In this document: piece by piece, positions 1-13,534 of the stretch | Position numbering within the stretch: position 1 is the stretch's first letter | Layout: each line of letters begins with the position of its first letter | Assembly: GCA_013396915.1 (NCBI GenBank) | Contig: VWZL01001961.1 | Span: forward strand, 267,326-331,325 | Direction of reading: 5' to 3' | DNA from: Stercorarius parasiticus | Taxonomy: Eukaryota; Chordata; Aves; Charadriiformes; Stercorariidae | DNA: 64,000 nucleotides | Notes under the pieces: generated by a model | What the model was told of the DNA's origin: nothing | Seen by the model: only the letters and a program-made list of their open reading frames with translations | Databases searched by the model: none | Program-made: the position numbers and the translations under genes

Positions 1-3000
1 AGCAAATAGGGACACGGCTGTGGAATGTCAGACGAAAATAGAAAAAAACCTTGTTTTATTCTTCTCATATGGAAAGTTCATCACATCAAAATTAAAGATT
101 TTGGTCCAATGAAAAAAAGTGGAGGTAGGAAGAGGTGTGATGAGGACAGAGTCTGCAGACCAATCACTGGACTCAAAAAGTTCAGATTTATGTGCAATTT
201 ACAGGCAGCTTTCCTTAGGCGTGTTTTCCTGCCAGGAGTTAATTGTAATTTAGGGATGCTCTTGACTAACTCTTTCCACGAAGCTGAATCCTATACCCTG
301 TAAATCAAACTTGCTCACTCGCATGCCTATGCGTTCTCTTTCCCTAAGCCCCCTTCCCTACAAACACACACTTCCATTCGTTTCATTCATGCTAACCTTA
401 ATGTTTTCCTTACAAACCTCTGCCCTGTTAATAGTGGATTGTATGAGCTTTGCTTGTGCCCAGTAAGACACTAGCAGGTTGTGTGTAAGGACAAGTATCT
501 TATCTTTGTGCAGATACGTTTCAGGGAGGTAAATGAGAGATGAGGGAGAATGGATATGTGGAATTTTGTATTAATTACCGCATTGCTTCCTGTCTGCTTT
601 ATATATCTATGTGTGAATATTTATGCATGGCTACTCTTCTCCTCTAATACCTCGGTGTCTTGGGCCAGGACCCCACTGTGCTGAGTCTGTTCCAAATAGC
701 CTTTCTGGATTTGAAAGCCAAAATTAATGGGATGTATGGGATCACAGCCAACCTAAATTTAGTTTTCACCATATGTATTCCACTGTCACAAAAATAATTT
801 AATTTTTCCCTTTTTTTTTAATTCTGTTTTTAGTTTTGCTCACTTCCTACTTCTCAAGCATTCACAATATCATACAATAGCTGGATAAAGAAGAATGAGG
901 AGTTATTTCTTTAAAGAAACCTATTTTCAGTAAATATTTATTTCATGACATTTTTACTGAGCTTAGGTATTTTCAAAAGGTATCTTTGCATCTTCCTTTT
1001 GAATCAATTTACATAGGCAACTGTTCCTTTCAATATGAGGTGTTATGGCTATCTTCCTCAAAACTTGTTCCAATATACATGTTTTACAATTCTTTTTTTT
1101 TTTTTTTCTTTTCAAGTATGTTTTATTGTTAATAAGCACTGGGAATTTGTATGGGTGCCACAGATGGAAAAAGGCTCAGTGATTTTTTGCTGTCTTGTGA
1201 CATGCCTGATATTATAACCTTGGGCAAGGATTTTGGTTTGACCTTCCAAAAACAAAGATTATCAGGCTTTTCAAGTGTTTGAGGTTGGTAGGTTGAAATC
1301 CTAAAAGCATTGCCTCTGGAGTTAAGAGCCTGCCTTTGAAAGCCTTGGTCTAGGTTGAGAGGTTGAAATTTGGGGATGATAAATACATGAGCATTGGTTA
1401 GCAAGCTTGATGTGATTGAGGAGTGGAAGGGTTTCTGTGGAAATTTCCTTTAGAAACTATTGACCAGAGCAAGCTGTGTATGATTTCTGTCCAACAGGTT
1501 ATTTTTAAAAGGAAATCCAACTGCAAGCATCCAGTTTAAGAATAGGATGTTTTTACAGCTGATCAGGAGAAAAATAATCCTATTCTTTTCTATTTAAATG
1601 TAAAATAACAGTACTTTTTGTGTGCATGCGTGTGTTTGCCATTTTAGCCACAGCTATTACGCTACATCGGCAATTGGAGCTTCTGGTTCCGATGGTATTT
1701 GAGCCACAGAAACATTTTGTTTCTTCTGTTTATGAGAATTGTTGCAACTAGCCTGACGATAACTTCCAGTAGAATTTTCCTTTAAGGGCATGACTCCTCC
1801 TGTGACAAGTCTCAAACAAATAATGACTTTATTTTAGAAAATGTCAAAAAAATTCACCTGCTCATGTTTCTGATTTCTTTGACTGTGCTTCTTGGAAGGG
1901 CAGTTTGGGCTAATATAATTGTTTTGCATGTTAATATCTATTGCAAGGTTCCACAAAATAGTGAAGTGGTGTCATGTGATGATTGAATATACTGGCAGAC
2001 TAACTTTTGCCAAGGACATGAAGGTTTTTTCCTCCTCCTTTTTAGGACTTGAATTATATTTGCTTTTAAGTTCCAGGAAAATTTAATTTTCCAGCATACT
2101 TGTTTACAGTATATTAAGTGAAGCAGACCTTCAGAAAATGACAACATATTCTTTCTTTTTCCCCTCCCCTAAAAATGTTCAATGAGCAATTTCTTAGGCA
2201 ATACAGAACATTGTGCTTTTGCTATATATGTTTTTATGTTAAACTTACCATAAACCATTCTCAGCTATTGGTTCTTAAAGAAGAAAATAATTTTTCCTGA
2301 GTATGACTTCTAGCTTTTAATTCAGTGTTGCATGCTTTAGGCAATGAAGTCTCATAAATACATTTGACTTACATTAACACAGTTATTTTATAAGCAGTCC
2401 TGAATAGGAACCATTCATTTATAATAAGCCCAAACTATCAGATATTCAAAAACATTCTGAAAAGATGTATTATAAAATTTTAAACCCACATATTAAACTT
2501 CCAATGCTTAACAAACCCCAACATGTAAAATAGGAAACAATTAGTACTGGCTAATTGCTTATTCACTAATGCCAAACTTTTGAGCCAAATGTTCACAAGA
2601 CCAACATGTGTTTCTCACCAGCTCAATTTCTACGTGCATAACTGTGACTCTGTTTCGCTCTTCTTCACTGTGGAAATAAAAAATGTTCACTTTGTGGTTA
2701 ATCTCATTATTATCTGAGTATTTGGGTCCATATTTATTTTCCTGTTCTCTGCATACAGGTTCAAAGACAACCTTTTTGATACACTTTATGTTATGTTATC
2801 CATAATAAGTAATAGACCACATATTCTTGTGCTATGTGTATACCTATATCTTGTGCGATGTAAAACCTTGATGTAACTGTTTAATGAAAGTCTCTGACAT
2901 TTCCTTCAGTTCTTTTTCTTTCAGTATAGAATATTGAGAGTGAGCTCAAAGGTAAGATATTCTCACACAGTCACCAGTGTGTGTGAAGCCATCAATTAAG

Positions 3001-6000
3001 TGCAAATTATCGTAATTCAGCAGAATGCATAGCTCAGCAGTGTTTTTCTGAATTTCTAGCGGAATAAGACAGTTCTTCTAGGAGCTATTTTCAGTTTGGT
3101 TTTAATTATTTTGAGGAAATATCGTTCAAATTAAAATGTAGTTTGGTTCTCCGACTGTTAAAATTAGAGTAAGCAGAGCTTTTTTAACACTAGTTTTAAT
3201 CCACATATCCTGCCTCCTCTCATTCGTTTTATGTGGATCAGACTTGAATAGGCATTAAAAAATTCAAACACTCAACTGTGCTTCAACCTGAGTAGGCATT
3301 TCTTTAACCAATAGTTGGAGTCAAACTATTAAAAAAACCTATCAAATATCTCAAAAATAAAAAGATGCCTTATATGTAAAGGCTGTAGCAAATTAAGCAG
3401 CTTTGGTATTATTTGAAAGGAATAACATAAACAACCTTCTTCTTGAGGATGACACTTTAAAACCAGTTATATTAACTTGTATTTGCAAACCTCCTTTCTG
3501 ATTTATTCTACATACTTCTTGTCCATCACATCTTTGTGTATTTGGGTAGCTAGTATCTTCTTTCTTCCTTAGGTTTTCTCTCCTGCCTTCCCTCTCCCCC
3601 CTACTTTTATCCATACTACTTAAGGTAAATTCAGTATTATTACTTCATACCAGGATGGGGTTAGAGATCCAGGGTTTTAAACACACATCCTCTTTTGGAG
3701 GAAGATGGTACAAATCTCCTAATTGTTGAAACCATTTCTTATACAGGAGAGTTATTTCAGCATAGGTAATTTTTGGACATATATTTCTATTGGTTTTCAT
3801 TAAACTTGCTGCATAATGTGCTCTGACCCATCACAACAGAAAAGCAGAAGTTATCTATAATAGCTCATATCTCTTGTTGCATGAATAAGTTTGCAAGCTG
3901 AAGTAAGAAACAGCTCTCCCTCCACTGCCCCAATAGAGATAAACCTTTTTAAATGCATCCAAAATAAATTTGGAGTACTGTAATTGGCAACTATTTTGGG
4001 TCTGATCTATCAAAATCATTGACATTTTGCCATTGATTTCCATGAGAAGTCACTTCATCAGTGCTATCGCTGTAATAAAAATAAGTACTTGCTATGAAGT
4101 GGGCTGGCATGAAAGAGGTTTTTAACATCATAACAAATATAAATATGCAGTTTCTATGTTGCCTCGCAGAACCTCATCATTGAATCTGTATGTTTGAAAA
4201 AATTGGGAAAACAGATCAGTGAACAACTCCAAACAATGTTCATGCGCAAGCATTCTTTCTAGTTTGTAAACAAGGTTTTCTTCTAGAGGTTGTTTAGATG
4301 GATTCAATGAATCTGTCATTCGTACTTACTTGTCCAATAGCATCTTCTTTGAAGAAACAGTGGAAAGATAATTTGATCTGATTATTGCTTCTGTTTACAT
4401 GACTAATTAGCTCTCGAGTACATTGTGTCTTCTTATAGATATTGGTTTTATTTGGCAGTGGGAGAGGACTTATATTCTAATCAGAACTAGAGGTCACCAG
4501 CCTCTGTAGTTCTTCATGGCTTTAATTCACTGCTCTCAGTCTTTTTGCCTTTCTGGGACTGGGCTAAGTCTTCACGGGTGGCTGCTGCTAGCAGTCATAA
4601 AATAATCTGAAATGAAGCATTATAGAAATTATAAATGGTCTGAATATATTACTAGCTTACTAAAGTCACTCAGTTGCTACAGAGGAGGGCTAGGATAGGA
4701 CCACAGTACCACAGATCTTCATAGGACTTGTCCTGTGGAATTATGATAGTTCTTGTGACGAGTATCACTGAACTCCAGAGCAGAATTCATACCATTACAA
4801 GCCTTGTGCTTCAGGTCATAACTGAGACTCGAGTCAGCCTAGTCTATATCTTAGAAATGTGAGGGCACATACTGGATGAACCAAGATCATCTGCTTTAAC
4901 TTTTACTTTTCATCTTTACTTTCTGAAGGGAGTATAGCTGCTGATCTAGAAATGTATGCAATGTAGAACAACAGAAGAGCACCTGAGAACTTGTTAAAAT
5001 AGTCTGAAATTTCCTTGACTCCAAAGCATCTTCTTTCTCTCAATACAAAAGTCTTGAAATTATCCTAAGTCCATGGCATTGCCTTTGAAATAGCCTCACT
5101 ATTTGCATGTGACACTATCTCTTTACAAAGAGTCTGTGGAACATTCGCTAAAGTACATTTCCACTGATTTAAAAAATGTAACTTAATTCTTTAAAATATT
5201 TATGAAGTCTTTATGATAGAATATTGCAATCATAGACTTCCAGTAGCAATAACACCTTCTGTGCTAGCAGTTCCCAGACTAATATGCAAACTTCAGAAGT
5301 TCAAGTATGCAAGGCAGACATCTATTAGAGAGCACTAGACATTTTAATAAAATATATCAAGTTTTATAAAGCCATTCATCTGGTAGGACTTGTGTTCTTT
5401 ATGACCTCATATTATTCTTCTCTGCCTTCAGTCACTGTAGCTACAGGGTTATCAGCATCAGCATGATGATCCAGCAGATGAATCTGCTAAAACTAATGTC
5501 ATTTTTTCTATCAGATCAGTGGGCAGCTCTGACTCCCCCTAAAGCTGCTGGTCATTGGAAGAGGGAAGCAGTGCACTACTGTGGGAGCTGGAGGCTAGTG
5601 GTTAGATCAGCATAAAATGAAAATGCATCTTGGTCAGGACCTGAATACCTATCTAACCAAACATAGAGCAAATGCAAATACAAATGTGCTCTTGGCTAGG
5701 ACCTTTCATCTCCACAGAAAGCGGAGATGTCTTCTGTGACCAAAAAATTGCATTGCTATACCTCTAACGACTTTCAAAACAAGGGATGGATTCCTGTTCC
5801 TGGCTCTTCATTAATGGGCCATACTTATTGCCCCTTCCAGACTTCCAAAGTTGAGGAAAAGGTGCACAAGAGGCAAGAAGCTGTCTGGACATATTGAATG
5901 TCTTGATGGGAGTGTTCATTGACTAATCATTGACATTTCTTTTGTGCATCGTACTGACTTTGACACAGCAGTTCATTTTGCTTCTACCGCACCATTATAT

Positions 6001-9000
6001 GTAAGTGGGGAATGGCTAGACGTTTCCAAATTGCTTGTCAACCTTTTAATTTGTAGCTGTTGGTTTTGTTAATGGCTAAGCAACCTGCTGTGAACTTTTC
6101 TCATTAAAATGGTTTGTAACACAGGCAGCTGACAGTATTACTTGAATTCACACCTTTCATTTCAAGGCTATGCCAGAAAAAAGATTTGCTTGTTTTCTGT
6201 TAACCAGAATACTAGCCTTTTGAATGCTAACGTATTAAACCCTGCATTTCAGATCAAATTTTATTTGAACTTAAGAAATATCATCTTTCAGGAACAACAG
6301 GAGAATGATGCTGAAAGTCAGTTTCTTCTCTGGCCAAAACTCTTGTTGATAGTTATTTTATGATGTGCAGAATAATGGCTGGTATTGCTAAATTTTTTTA
6401 GGCAGCATGAATAGTTGAGCTTTTCAGAAATGACTGGCAAAGTTGATGCCTTGATTTTTGTATAACTACTGTAAAATAAGTTTCAAAGCAGTGACGACTC
6501 CACCTCTAAAATGCTCCAATATTGTCATCCATGAATATTAGTTCCTTTCAAGTCGTTTTTCCCTTAACACTTGTTTGTCTGTTCACTAGCATGAAAAATA
6601 GTAATATTTTTCACATGTGACTCATAAGCATGAAAGTTTACTGTTATTAGACCACAGAGGCAGTTTCTTTGTCAAGCAAAATCATTCATTTTGTGAATAA
6701 AATTTGTTTCGTATGTAGTTCCTTGTCCTTGCTAACGAAAAGGAATTTTAGTTCTTTTCTGCAATTGTGCTATAAGCTACTCTGGAATTGTCTGTATTTG
6801 TCCACCAGGTACTTACAGCCAAAGGCATCTCTTGAGGTTGGGCCCAGAACCCTCTTCATTACTTTAAATATTAGAGCTTAGTTAATTTCTCCTGCTACAA
6901 TGCACAGCTGGCATAGAATGAAATGTTGCTAATTTTTTAATATAGCCTCTGCAGTTATACGCTTACTTGCTTGGGACTATAGATATAATGAGAGATCTTA
7001 GCTACATATCCTTTCCAGAGGAAGGATTTGGGAATTGAAGTTTCCAGACTGGGCAATGAGAGCGGACGCTCTGTTCCTTCTGTTCAGTCTTTAGCCCTGT
7101 GCAGCAAATGCTGCGAGAGGGGAGTAGTGGGCATGTCAGTAGCCTTGTAACAAAATTTTTCACATGAAAGAGGGGTTTTCCCGCTTTCAGTTCCCATTCC
7201 TAGGGCTGTTCTTTACCCTGCTCAGTGACTGTTTAGTGTAAAATCCCTTATAGGAAGGGTGAATAATTGCAGGATTTAGTAAATTGAAGGAAAAGGCAAG
7301 AATTGTGGGTAGAGGGGAAGTAAGAGAGAGCAAAAAGCTGGAGACAAAAGCTAGTGAGACAGAAAGTACATTAGATGATTTCTGTCACCGTTAAGTACTA
7401 GAAGCATGTCTGATGGCATGTGATTCACAAAGATTAATACCTCAGGAGATTAATTAAGTATTACCTAATCAAACAAGGGCATAATAATCCTCAAAGATTG
7501 TATATCTTTCTTACTGCTCAGGACAGTCAAAAAAAATTAAAAAATAAACCATTAGTATTGTCCCTTAATCCCCAAGATCTTATAATGAATCCAGCACCTC
7601 TAGATGTTCTACTCAAAGTGATTCTTGCAAGGCTTGAATGTAATTGTTTCCACGAGGAATTATTTAGCTAAAATAGATGTAGCTAATGGATTTTAATTCT
7701 CTATTTATTTTTCATTTGATTAACTTCCTAACGTAGCTATGGAAAGTTACGAAATTTATAACCATTTACACAAAAAGACAAGTTGACCGTGCTAAGCAAA
7801 CCGGTGTTTCCTCTCCTGTTTCATCCCAACACAAAAATGGCACCATGCCAGCTGCAGTTTGGCACAATGTGGATGCTGAGAGGCAAAGCAGCTTCACTCC
7901 GCCTTGTGACTTCTCAGATTCTGCTCTGAACCTGCCCTTCAGCAGAGAGAACAGCTTCTGCAGTACCTCTCTTGCACCCAGAGGGGGACAGAGAGAGATC
8001 CAGAAAAGAACAGGAGGGACAGTTAGCAAAATACAGGACAGAAAGAATTAAGGTAACCTATCAGCAAGTTTTGCAAAATAAGTTTGTGAAATCTTGACCT
8101 GGATTATGAAGAGGGCACAGCTATTGAACCTAAACTGGGCAGACCGGGGGAACTCCATGTACATAGCTGGGTGCCAAAAGGTTATGTTGTACCAGAGGTA
8201 TTGAATGCTTACCTCATGCCTCACCTAAATCTTAGGAGCATGGATTTCTTTATGATCACTAGAGGCTGGTGAACATTTTCCAAAGACTGGGTGGGGGTTC
8301 ATCTCCTTTGGACAGGTTGGTCCACAACAGAAGGAGCCAAAGTTCCAAACTCCTAGTGATGAAATTTAGGGGAGCTAATCTAGTTCATTGCCTCTTTTGT
8401 CTTTATAAATCCTTATCAACAGTGAATCTGGGTCATTAAAGAGCTCTTATTGCCTGTGTATGTTGTATATACATTCCCGCATGATCTCCCACTCCAAATT
8501 CACAGTGTTTTGTTAGTAATTTTCTTTGATTAACTGAAGATTTATTAAGGGACTATAGTAAATATTGGGGTTTTTTCCCAATTTGAGTAATATTACTATT
8601 GTTTAGACCTTGAGTTGAATCAGTGGTACACAGAGCATAAAAGAATTATCTTTGATCCTTTTGTGAGGCAACTGTAGTACATAATAATGTGTTTTGGGTG
8701 AGTTTAAGGATTATTGTTGCACTTTGTGCCTGTTCTGACTGTCTGTGATCTTGACTTTAAAAAAAAACATCCTGATTTCTTTTTTATACTCATAAAATTT
8801 TAATTTTTTTAATGTCTGGTTTAGGGTTTTTGTTCTTATATTTGGCATGCAGCGAGGAGAGAGGGTAAGCAAGGAAATTACCTATAATTGACAATAACAA
8901 TGAGTGTGTCAGAGAGAAAATTGTATTTTGTCTCTTAAAATCTACCTGCTGTTCTTCAGATTTCTCTTGCTTTCCTATATTAATAATTGTTATTACCACT

Positions 9001-9671
9001 ATACTAAAAGAGCACTAGGCATCAGTGAGAATATGGCCCTATTTATACTAAAGTTAGCTAGTCTATACAGTCTAATTTATATTAAAGGAAGCACAGCTTT
9101 GTGCTATACGTCATAACTTTCCAAATGCTCCGATCTTGGCAGCAGCACTGATTTCCTCTGGCTGTTTTGTATTATGGGAAGAAGCTGTTACTGGGATGGA
9201 TAGGTGATGAAATCAGAAATGTTTAACATGCAGGGATCACCAGTGGGTTTGAGGCTTTATCTTGGCATAGCTGTCACAGAGGTTCAGTCCTCGCACTAGA
9301 TACCAGGCACACAGAGAAGTATGAGATCCTCTTCCAAAGAGCTCAGTCGATAGCCATCAAGTTATAACTCTGGGCTGGGACACCCCACAAAACAGAGCAC
9401 AGGATTTGATTATAATGGATACTGAACAAATTAATTAATAATTCAAAAATAATGCAGACTGAGTCTTGATAATGTGCAAGAATTGGTTTGTTTGGTAGCA
9501 TAGCAAAGGTAATGAAGCCAAAGGGATGTAACAGGGTAACAGAGGGATTAATGATGCTGTCCACCAAATAGAGAAAAAGGACACAGAAAATGTGTTTGAG
9601 GAGAAGCCAGTCTGTTGTCATTAAAATCCATTTGAAAGCTGAGTATCCACAAGGAGATCTTGGAAAAACAG

Positions 9672-9746
9672 AGGGGGGCTGGACTAGATGATCTCCAGAG
9701 GTCGCTTCCAACCCCTGTCATTCTGTGATTCTGTGTGATTCTGTGA
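9672..9746 (+). mobile_element. CR1 LINE 3' end fragment
   Basis: The sequence GGGGGGCTGGACTAGATGAT, then CTCCAGAGGTCGCTTCCAACCC, ends in three ATTCTGTG-type 8-bp units (9719-9746), the hallmark of an avian CR1 3' terminus. Only about 75 bp remain, so the copy is severely 5'-truncated, as is typical of CR1. Orientation is sense on the + strand. Confidence 0.9.
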
Positions 9747-12488
9747 AAATTGCTTGCACTTCTGCGTTAATCTGTAGCAGAGCAACCCAGAGCAGGGTAG
9801 TAGCTTTAGCTTGCCTTTAATTTCAAATGAAATTAAACTTCACTTTCCCAAGAAAATATAAAAATGTGCTGTTCGTTAGAAGGAATGAACTTGTGTCTTC
9901 TGTGTCAACAAATTAAGGTATAATGTTTAATTTTATGAGAGAACTGTATCAAGTAATTTTCTTTAATTAATAGTTGACTTAGTTCAGTGAACAAAATTAT
10001 CATTAAGCTCATATAAAAGACCAACGAACTATACAGTATTTTAATATGAATATTTACCTCAACTAGGAAACAGGTTTTAAAATGGAAATAATCTTTTAGA
10101 TTCAGAGTGTGTGAAGGGGGATGATGTTTTTCTTCCTCCTCAGAAAATGTCTTACAAGCTAGGAGGGCTTTACAACAAAGAGCATCTCAGATTTTCATCT
10201 AATGCTCTCACTCCCCTTCCCCCCTCCCACCCAAAACCCCCCACCATTAACATAACATCTTGCCACTTAACTGCAGAGAAATAGCGAAAGGGATAGCCAG
10301 CTTTTAACATAAAGAGAATAGATGCCAACACTACTCTTAATTTCTGTTAGCTAGATAATAAAGCTCTTATTTTTTTCCTTTCAAGCGTAAGGTCACAATG
10401 GGAGCCTCTGTATGTGACAAAGTACATCCAGACTAGATTTTGGTGATATGTCAGAATATTGATTAAGTCTAACCAGAAGAGAGGGGAAATCTGTCTTGGG
10501 ATGTGTTCAGGCGTCACTGAAAAAACAGGAAAAATGATCAGAGCTGCAATACAAAATTATTGAAGTTTCTGCAGGTATAACTGAATGTGTGAAAGTCAGT
10601 AATCCTTGATAATTTGTAATTTTTCAATGCCTCACACTAGAACTGTTTTACATAATCTTTTAATTATCACCCTTGTTGGCTTTTGTGAGAAAGTTTAAAT
10701 GGTCTAAAGATTTCTGATGAGCGTGAGCATTATAAACATGAAATAAAGAAAATCCAGGATATTTCAGCTGATGCTGGAATACAGAAAGTCTAGTACAAAC
10801 AGTGTTTTAATGACTACCGAGAATTAATAACTTTTTAAAATACCTTTGAGAATTCCTTTTTAAAAAGCTTATCTCAAACTTTTTTTGTTGGTATAAAACC
10901 CTATAAGAACTTAAATACTTTGGACTGTTTTAAGCATTAGAGGTGCATGTCAGAAAAGCAGAATTAGGCTTCTGAATCTAAACCGAAAAACTACCTTGGA
11001 AGAAAAGTGGGGTCTTGCATGCAGCAACTCAGAACACCTGTTGGCCAAATGTCTCCAAGTACAAGCTGTTGAATACCACCGTGAAGGTCCCTGCAACTCA
11101 AACTCTGTGTCAATTCACCTTAAGGCAACTTTGCCATGAATGGGATTTGCCCATCAAAACTACTGATCTTTCCTAATTTTTGTTTGAAAACAAAAGGTCC
11201 TAATTTTTGTTTGGAGCAGATCAAAAAGAGGCACAGAGCAAGGCTTCTCCCTATCTTTCATTAGAAATGACACCATTCCTTCTGGTTTAGTCTTTAAGTT
11301 GTTAGTGATGACTAAATTTACTAAAATATTTGCTCTAACTCCGCTAGATATGATATGTTATGATATAGATTTCCATTTCAGTAAGATCAGATTTGCAGAC
11401 TGGTAACAGTATGGTACCCTTACCTAGAAAATGTTTTTGCTTCTAAAAATAAATAGATATTATTTTGCTGGCAGTTTCCTCTGTATACTTTTATTTCTAT
11501 AGACAAAAAAGGCCAATTTATTTTTCAGTCTGCGTAAGAGATTTACTCTTTCAGTTCAAAAAGGGTTTTTTTATAGCTTCATTGTTTTCTTGAATACTTG
11601 GAATGAAGAAAGCAAACCTCCTTCAATATTGGCTAGATTTGAAATTTGCTTGGATCATTAAATTGGTCACTTCAAGAACATCTTCGGTTATATTATTTTG
11701 CAGTCTCTCTAATGTTTGTGTGTTTTCAGTTTGAGTATACATATAATATACATGTAATTTCTTTATCCTTGTAGTAAAAAAATTCTGAGGACTTTTAGAG
11801 ATGCGTTTTATCTTTCGGCTGTTCCATCCTGTAGCTGTCTTTTCCTTTTCCTTGATAGGCTATGAGGTTTTGTCTTGTAGTGTCCAGTTTGGCATTTCAT
11901 TTTTAGCAGTGGGAAAATTGCATGTAGCTATGTGTAAATCTATGCCTTTTTAAAGCATAATTATTAAGCAAATTCTTTTTAAGTAAAAGTGTAAGAAATT
12001 GTGTTCTGTGATGATCTTTGGAAGAGTTGCTTAAGCTTTCTTGGGTAACCACTGATATTCATATGAAAATCTATGTGGACCATTGATAGATTTATTTCAT
12101 ATAAAGTAAAAGTTTGAATCTTGCAGCTCATAAATCAAGGCCATTAGAAAATAATTTTTTGAAAGTCTACTGGAAGTTGTAAAGATTGTCTGTGCTTCAG
12201 AAAATCCCATATCATGTGAAGCATGCAAGGAACAATTAAGGTTTAAACTGCGAACAGCTCCATATGTTTAAATGTGCTGTCATCTGATCGTAAATAATTT
12301 CAGAAATAAATTATATCAAATAAAATATTTTTAATCCTTTTTGCATAAATTTTCAATTAAAAGAGCCTGTTGTAAAACAGAAGTGTTATTCTGTCTTAGG
12401 AGACAAAAATATCAGATTTAAAAATATCTATATGCTGTGAGATCCAGGTCTGCATGCACAGATTTTTGATTTACAAATCTTTTGTAAA

Positions 12489-12530
12489 GGGACTTCCAGA
12501 GGTCCCTTTCAACCTTAAATATTCTATAGT
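12489..12530 (+). mobile_element. Short CR1 3' end remnant
   Basis: GGGACTTCCAGAGGTCCCTT, then TCAACCTTAAATATTCTATAG, matches the last bases of the CR1 3' region with a degraded ATTCTATG tail. The remnant is about 40 bp long and sits in otherwise AT-rich DNA. It is short, but the motif order is diagnostic. Confidence 0.75.
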
Positions 12531-13510
12531 AAACAAAAGCCAAGTTTCACTAGATTTATTGATCATTTACATGCTTTTAACTAAGAAAATTAATACTTTT
12601 AATAAATAGAAGATTCATCACTTGACACTTCTAAGCTTATATTTTTTCTATGTTTGCAAAGCCTTGCATAAACTGTAAAGGGATTTGCAGATGATGATAA
12701 CAGATAACGGATACCACAAAACATTATTATTTCAGATCATTTTGATCTTTCTTTGTTTTCCTCTAAGCCTTCAGCAATGTTAAGCAGGGAAATTTCTTTA
12801 GGTGTGGGCCAAATCTTGAAATAATGAGGAATCTGGTCTGCAAGGTGTTGATATTTTTCAAAGGAAATGATATGTGAAATTGATCGTACTTGTACATCAT
12901 GCTGAGAGACAGCTGCTTGTTGTGTTTTGGTTTTTTGATTTTTTTTTTTAATTAGGATATTTAAAATAATAAAAATTTATTTTTATGGGAAGTTGACCTA
13001 CCTATATTCAAGGTTTTAACAGTCAAATTAAAAAATGTGAGTGGCATGAAAGTGTAACACAATTGTAAACAAAATCATTAAAACCTTACTTATATGAGTG
13101 ATATTTACAGCATGATATAGTAGCCTATTGCAATGGTAAGCAAATATTTTTTTCCCAATAAATGATGATGTGTAGATTGTTTATATTTGAGTCCTTAAGG
13201 CCCACAAAGCATTGGTTTGTCTCTGGAGAGAGAATATTAGTCAAGGAGCTATGGTCCACAGCAATTTGTCTGCCAGTATGTTCCATTTCTAATGACTTCT
13301 GTTCTTCCTTGTCAGTCTAGCATAGCCAGAACCACTCACTTATTATTTAGAGAGCACAGTTTAGATTGCACCAAAGAGAGCTTCCACTCATCAAGCTGTT
13401 TCCTGGTATTAATTTAGCTCTTCCTTCCTACATCTGTAGTTGAAGTAAGTTTCCGTAGTGCTTAAACTAATGCTGGAAGTAAGTCAAAAAGCTTTGAGTC
13501 TTGGTGAGAA

Positions 13511-13534
13511 TATTTTATTTTATTTTATTTTTTT
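13511..13534. repeat. (TTTTA)n microsatellite
   Basis: Short TATTTTATTT repeats run into a T-rich stretch. It is a simple low-complexity tract with no other signal around it. Confidence 0.8.

Noticed and set aside
9343..9711. 122-codon minus-strand frame with a hydrophobic stretch
   Set aside because: It begins inside the CR1 tail in reverse and has no family resemblance; a chance frame.
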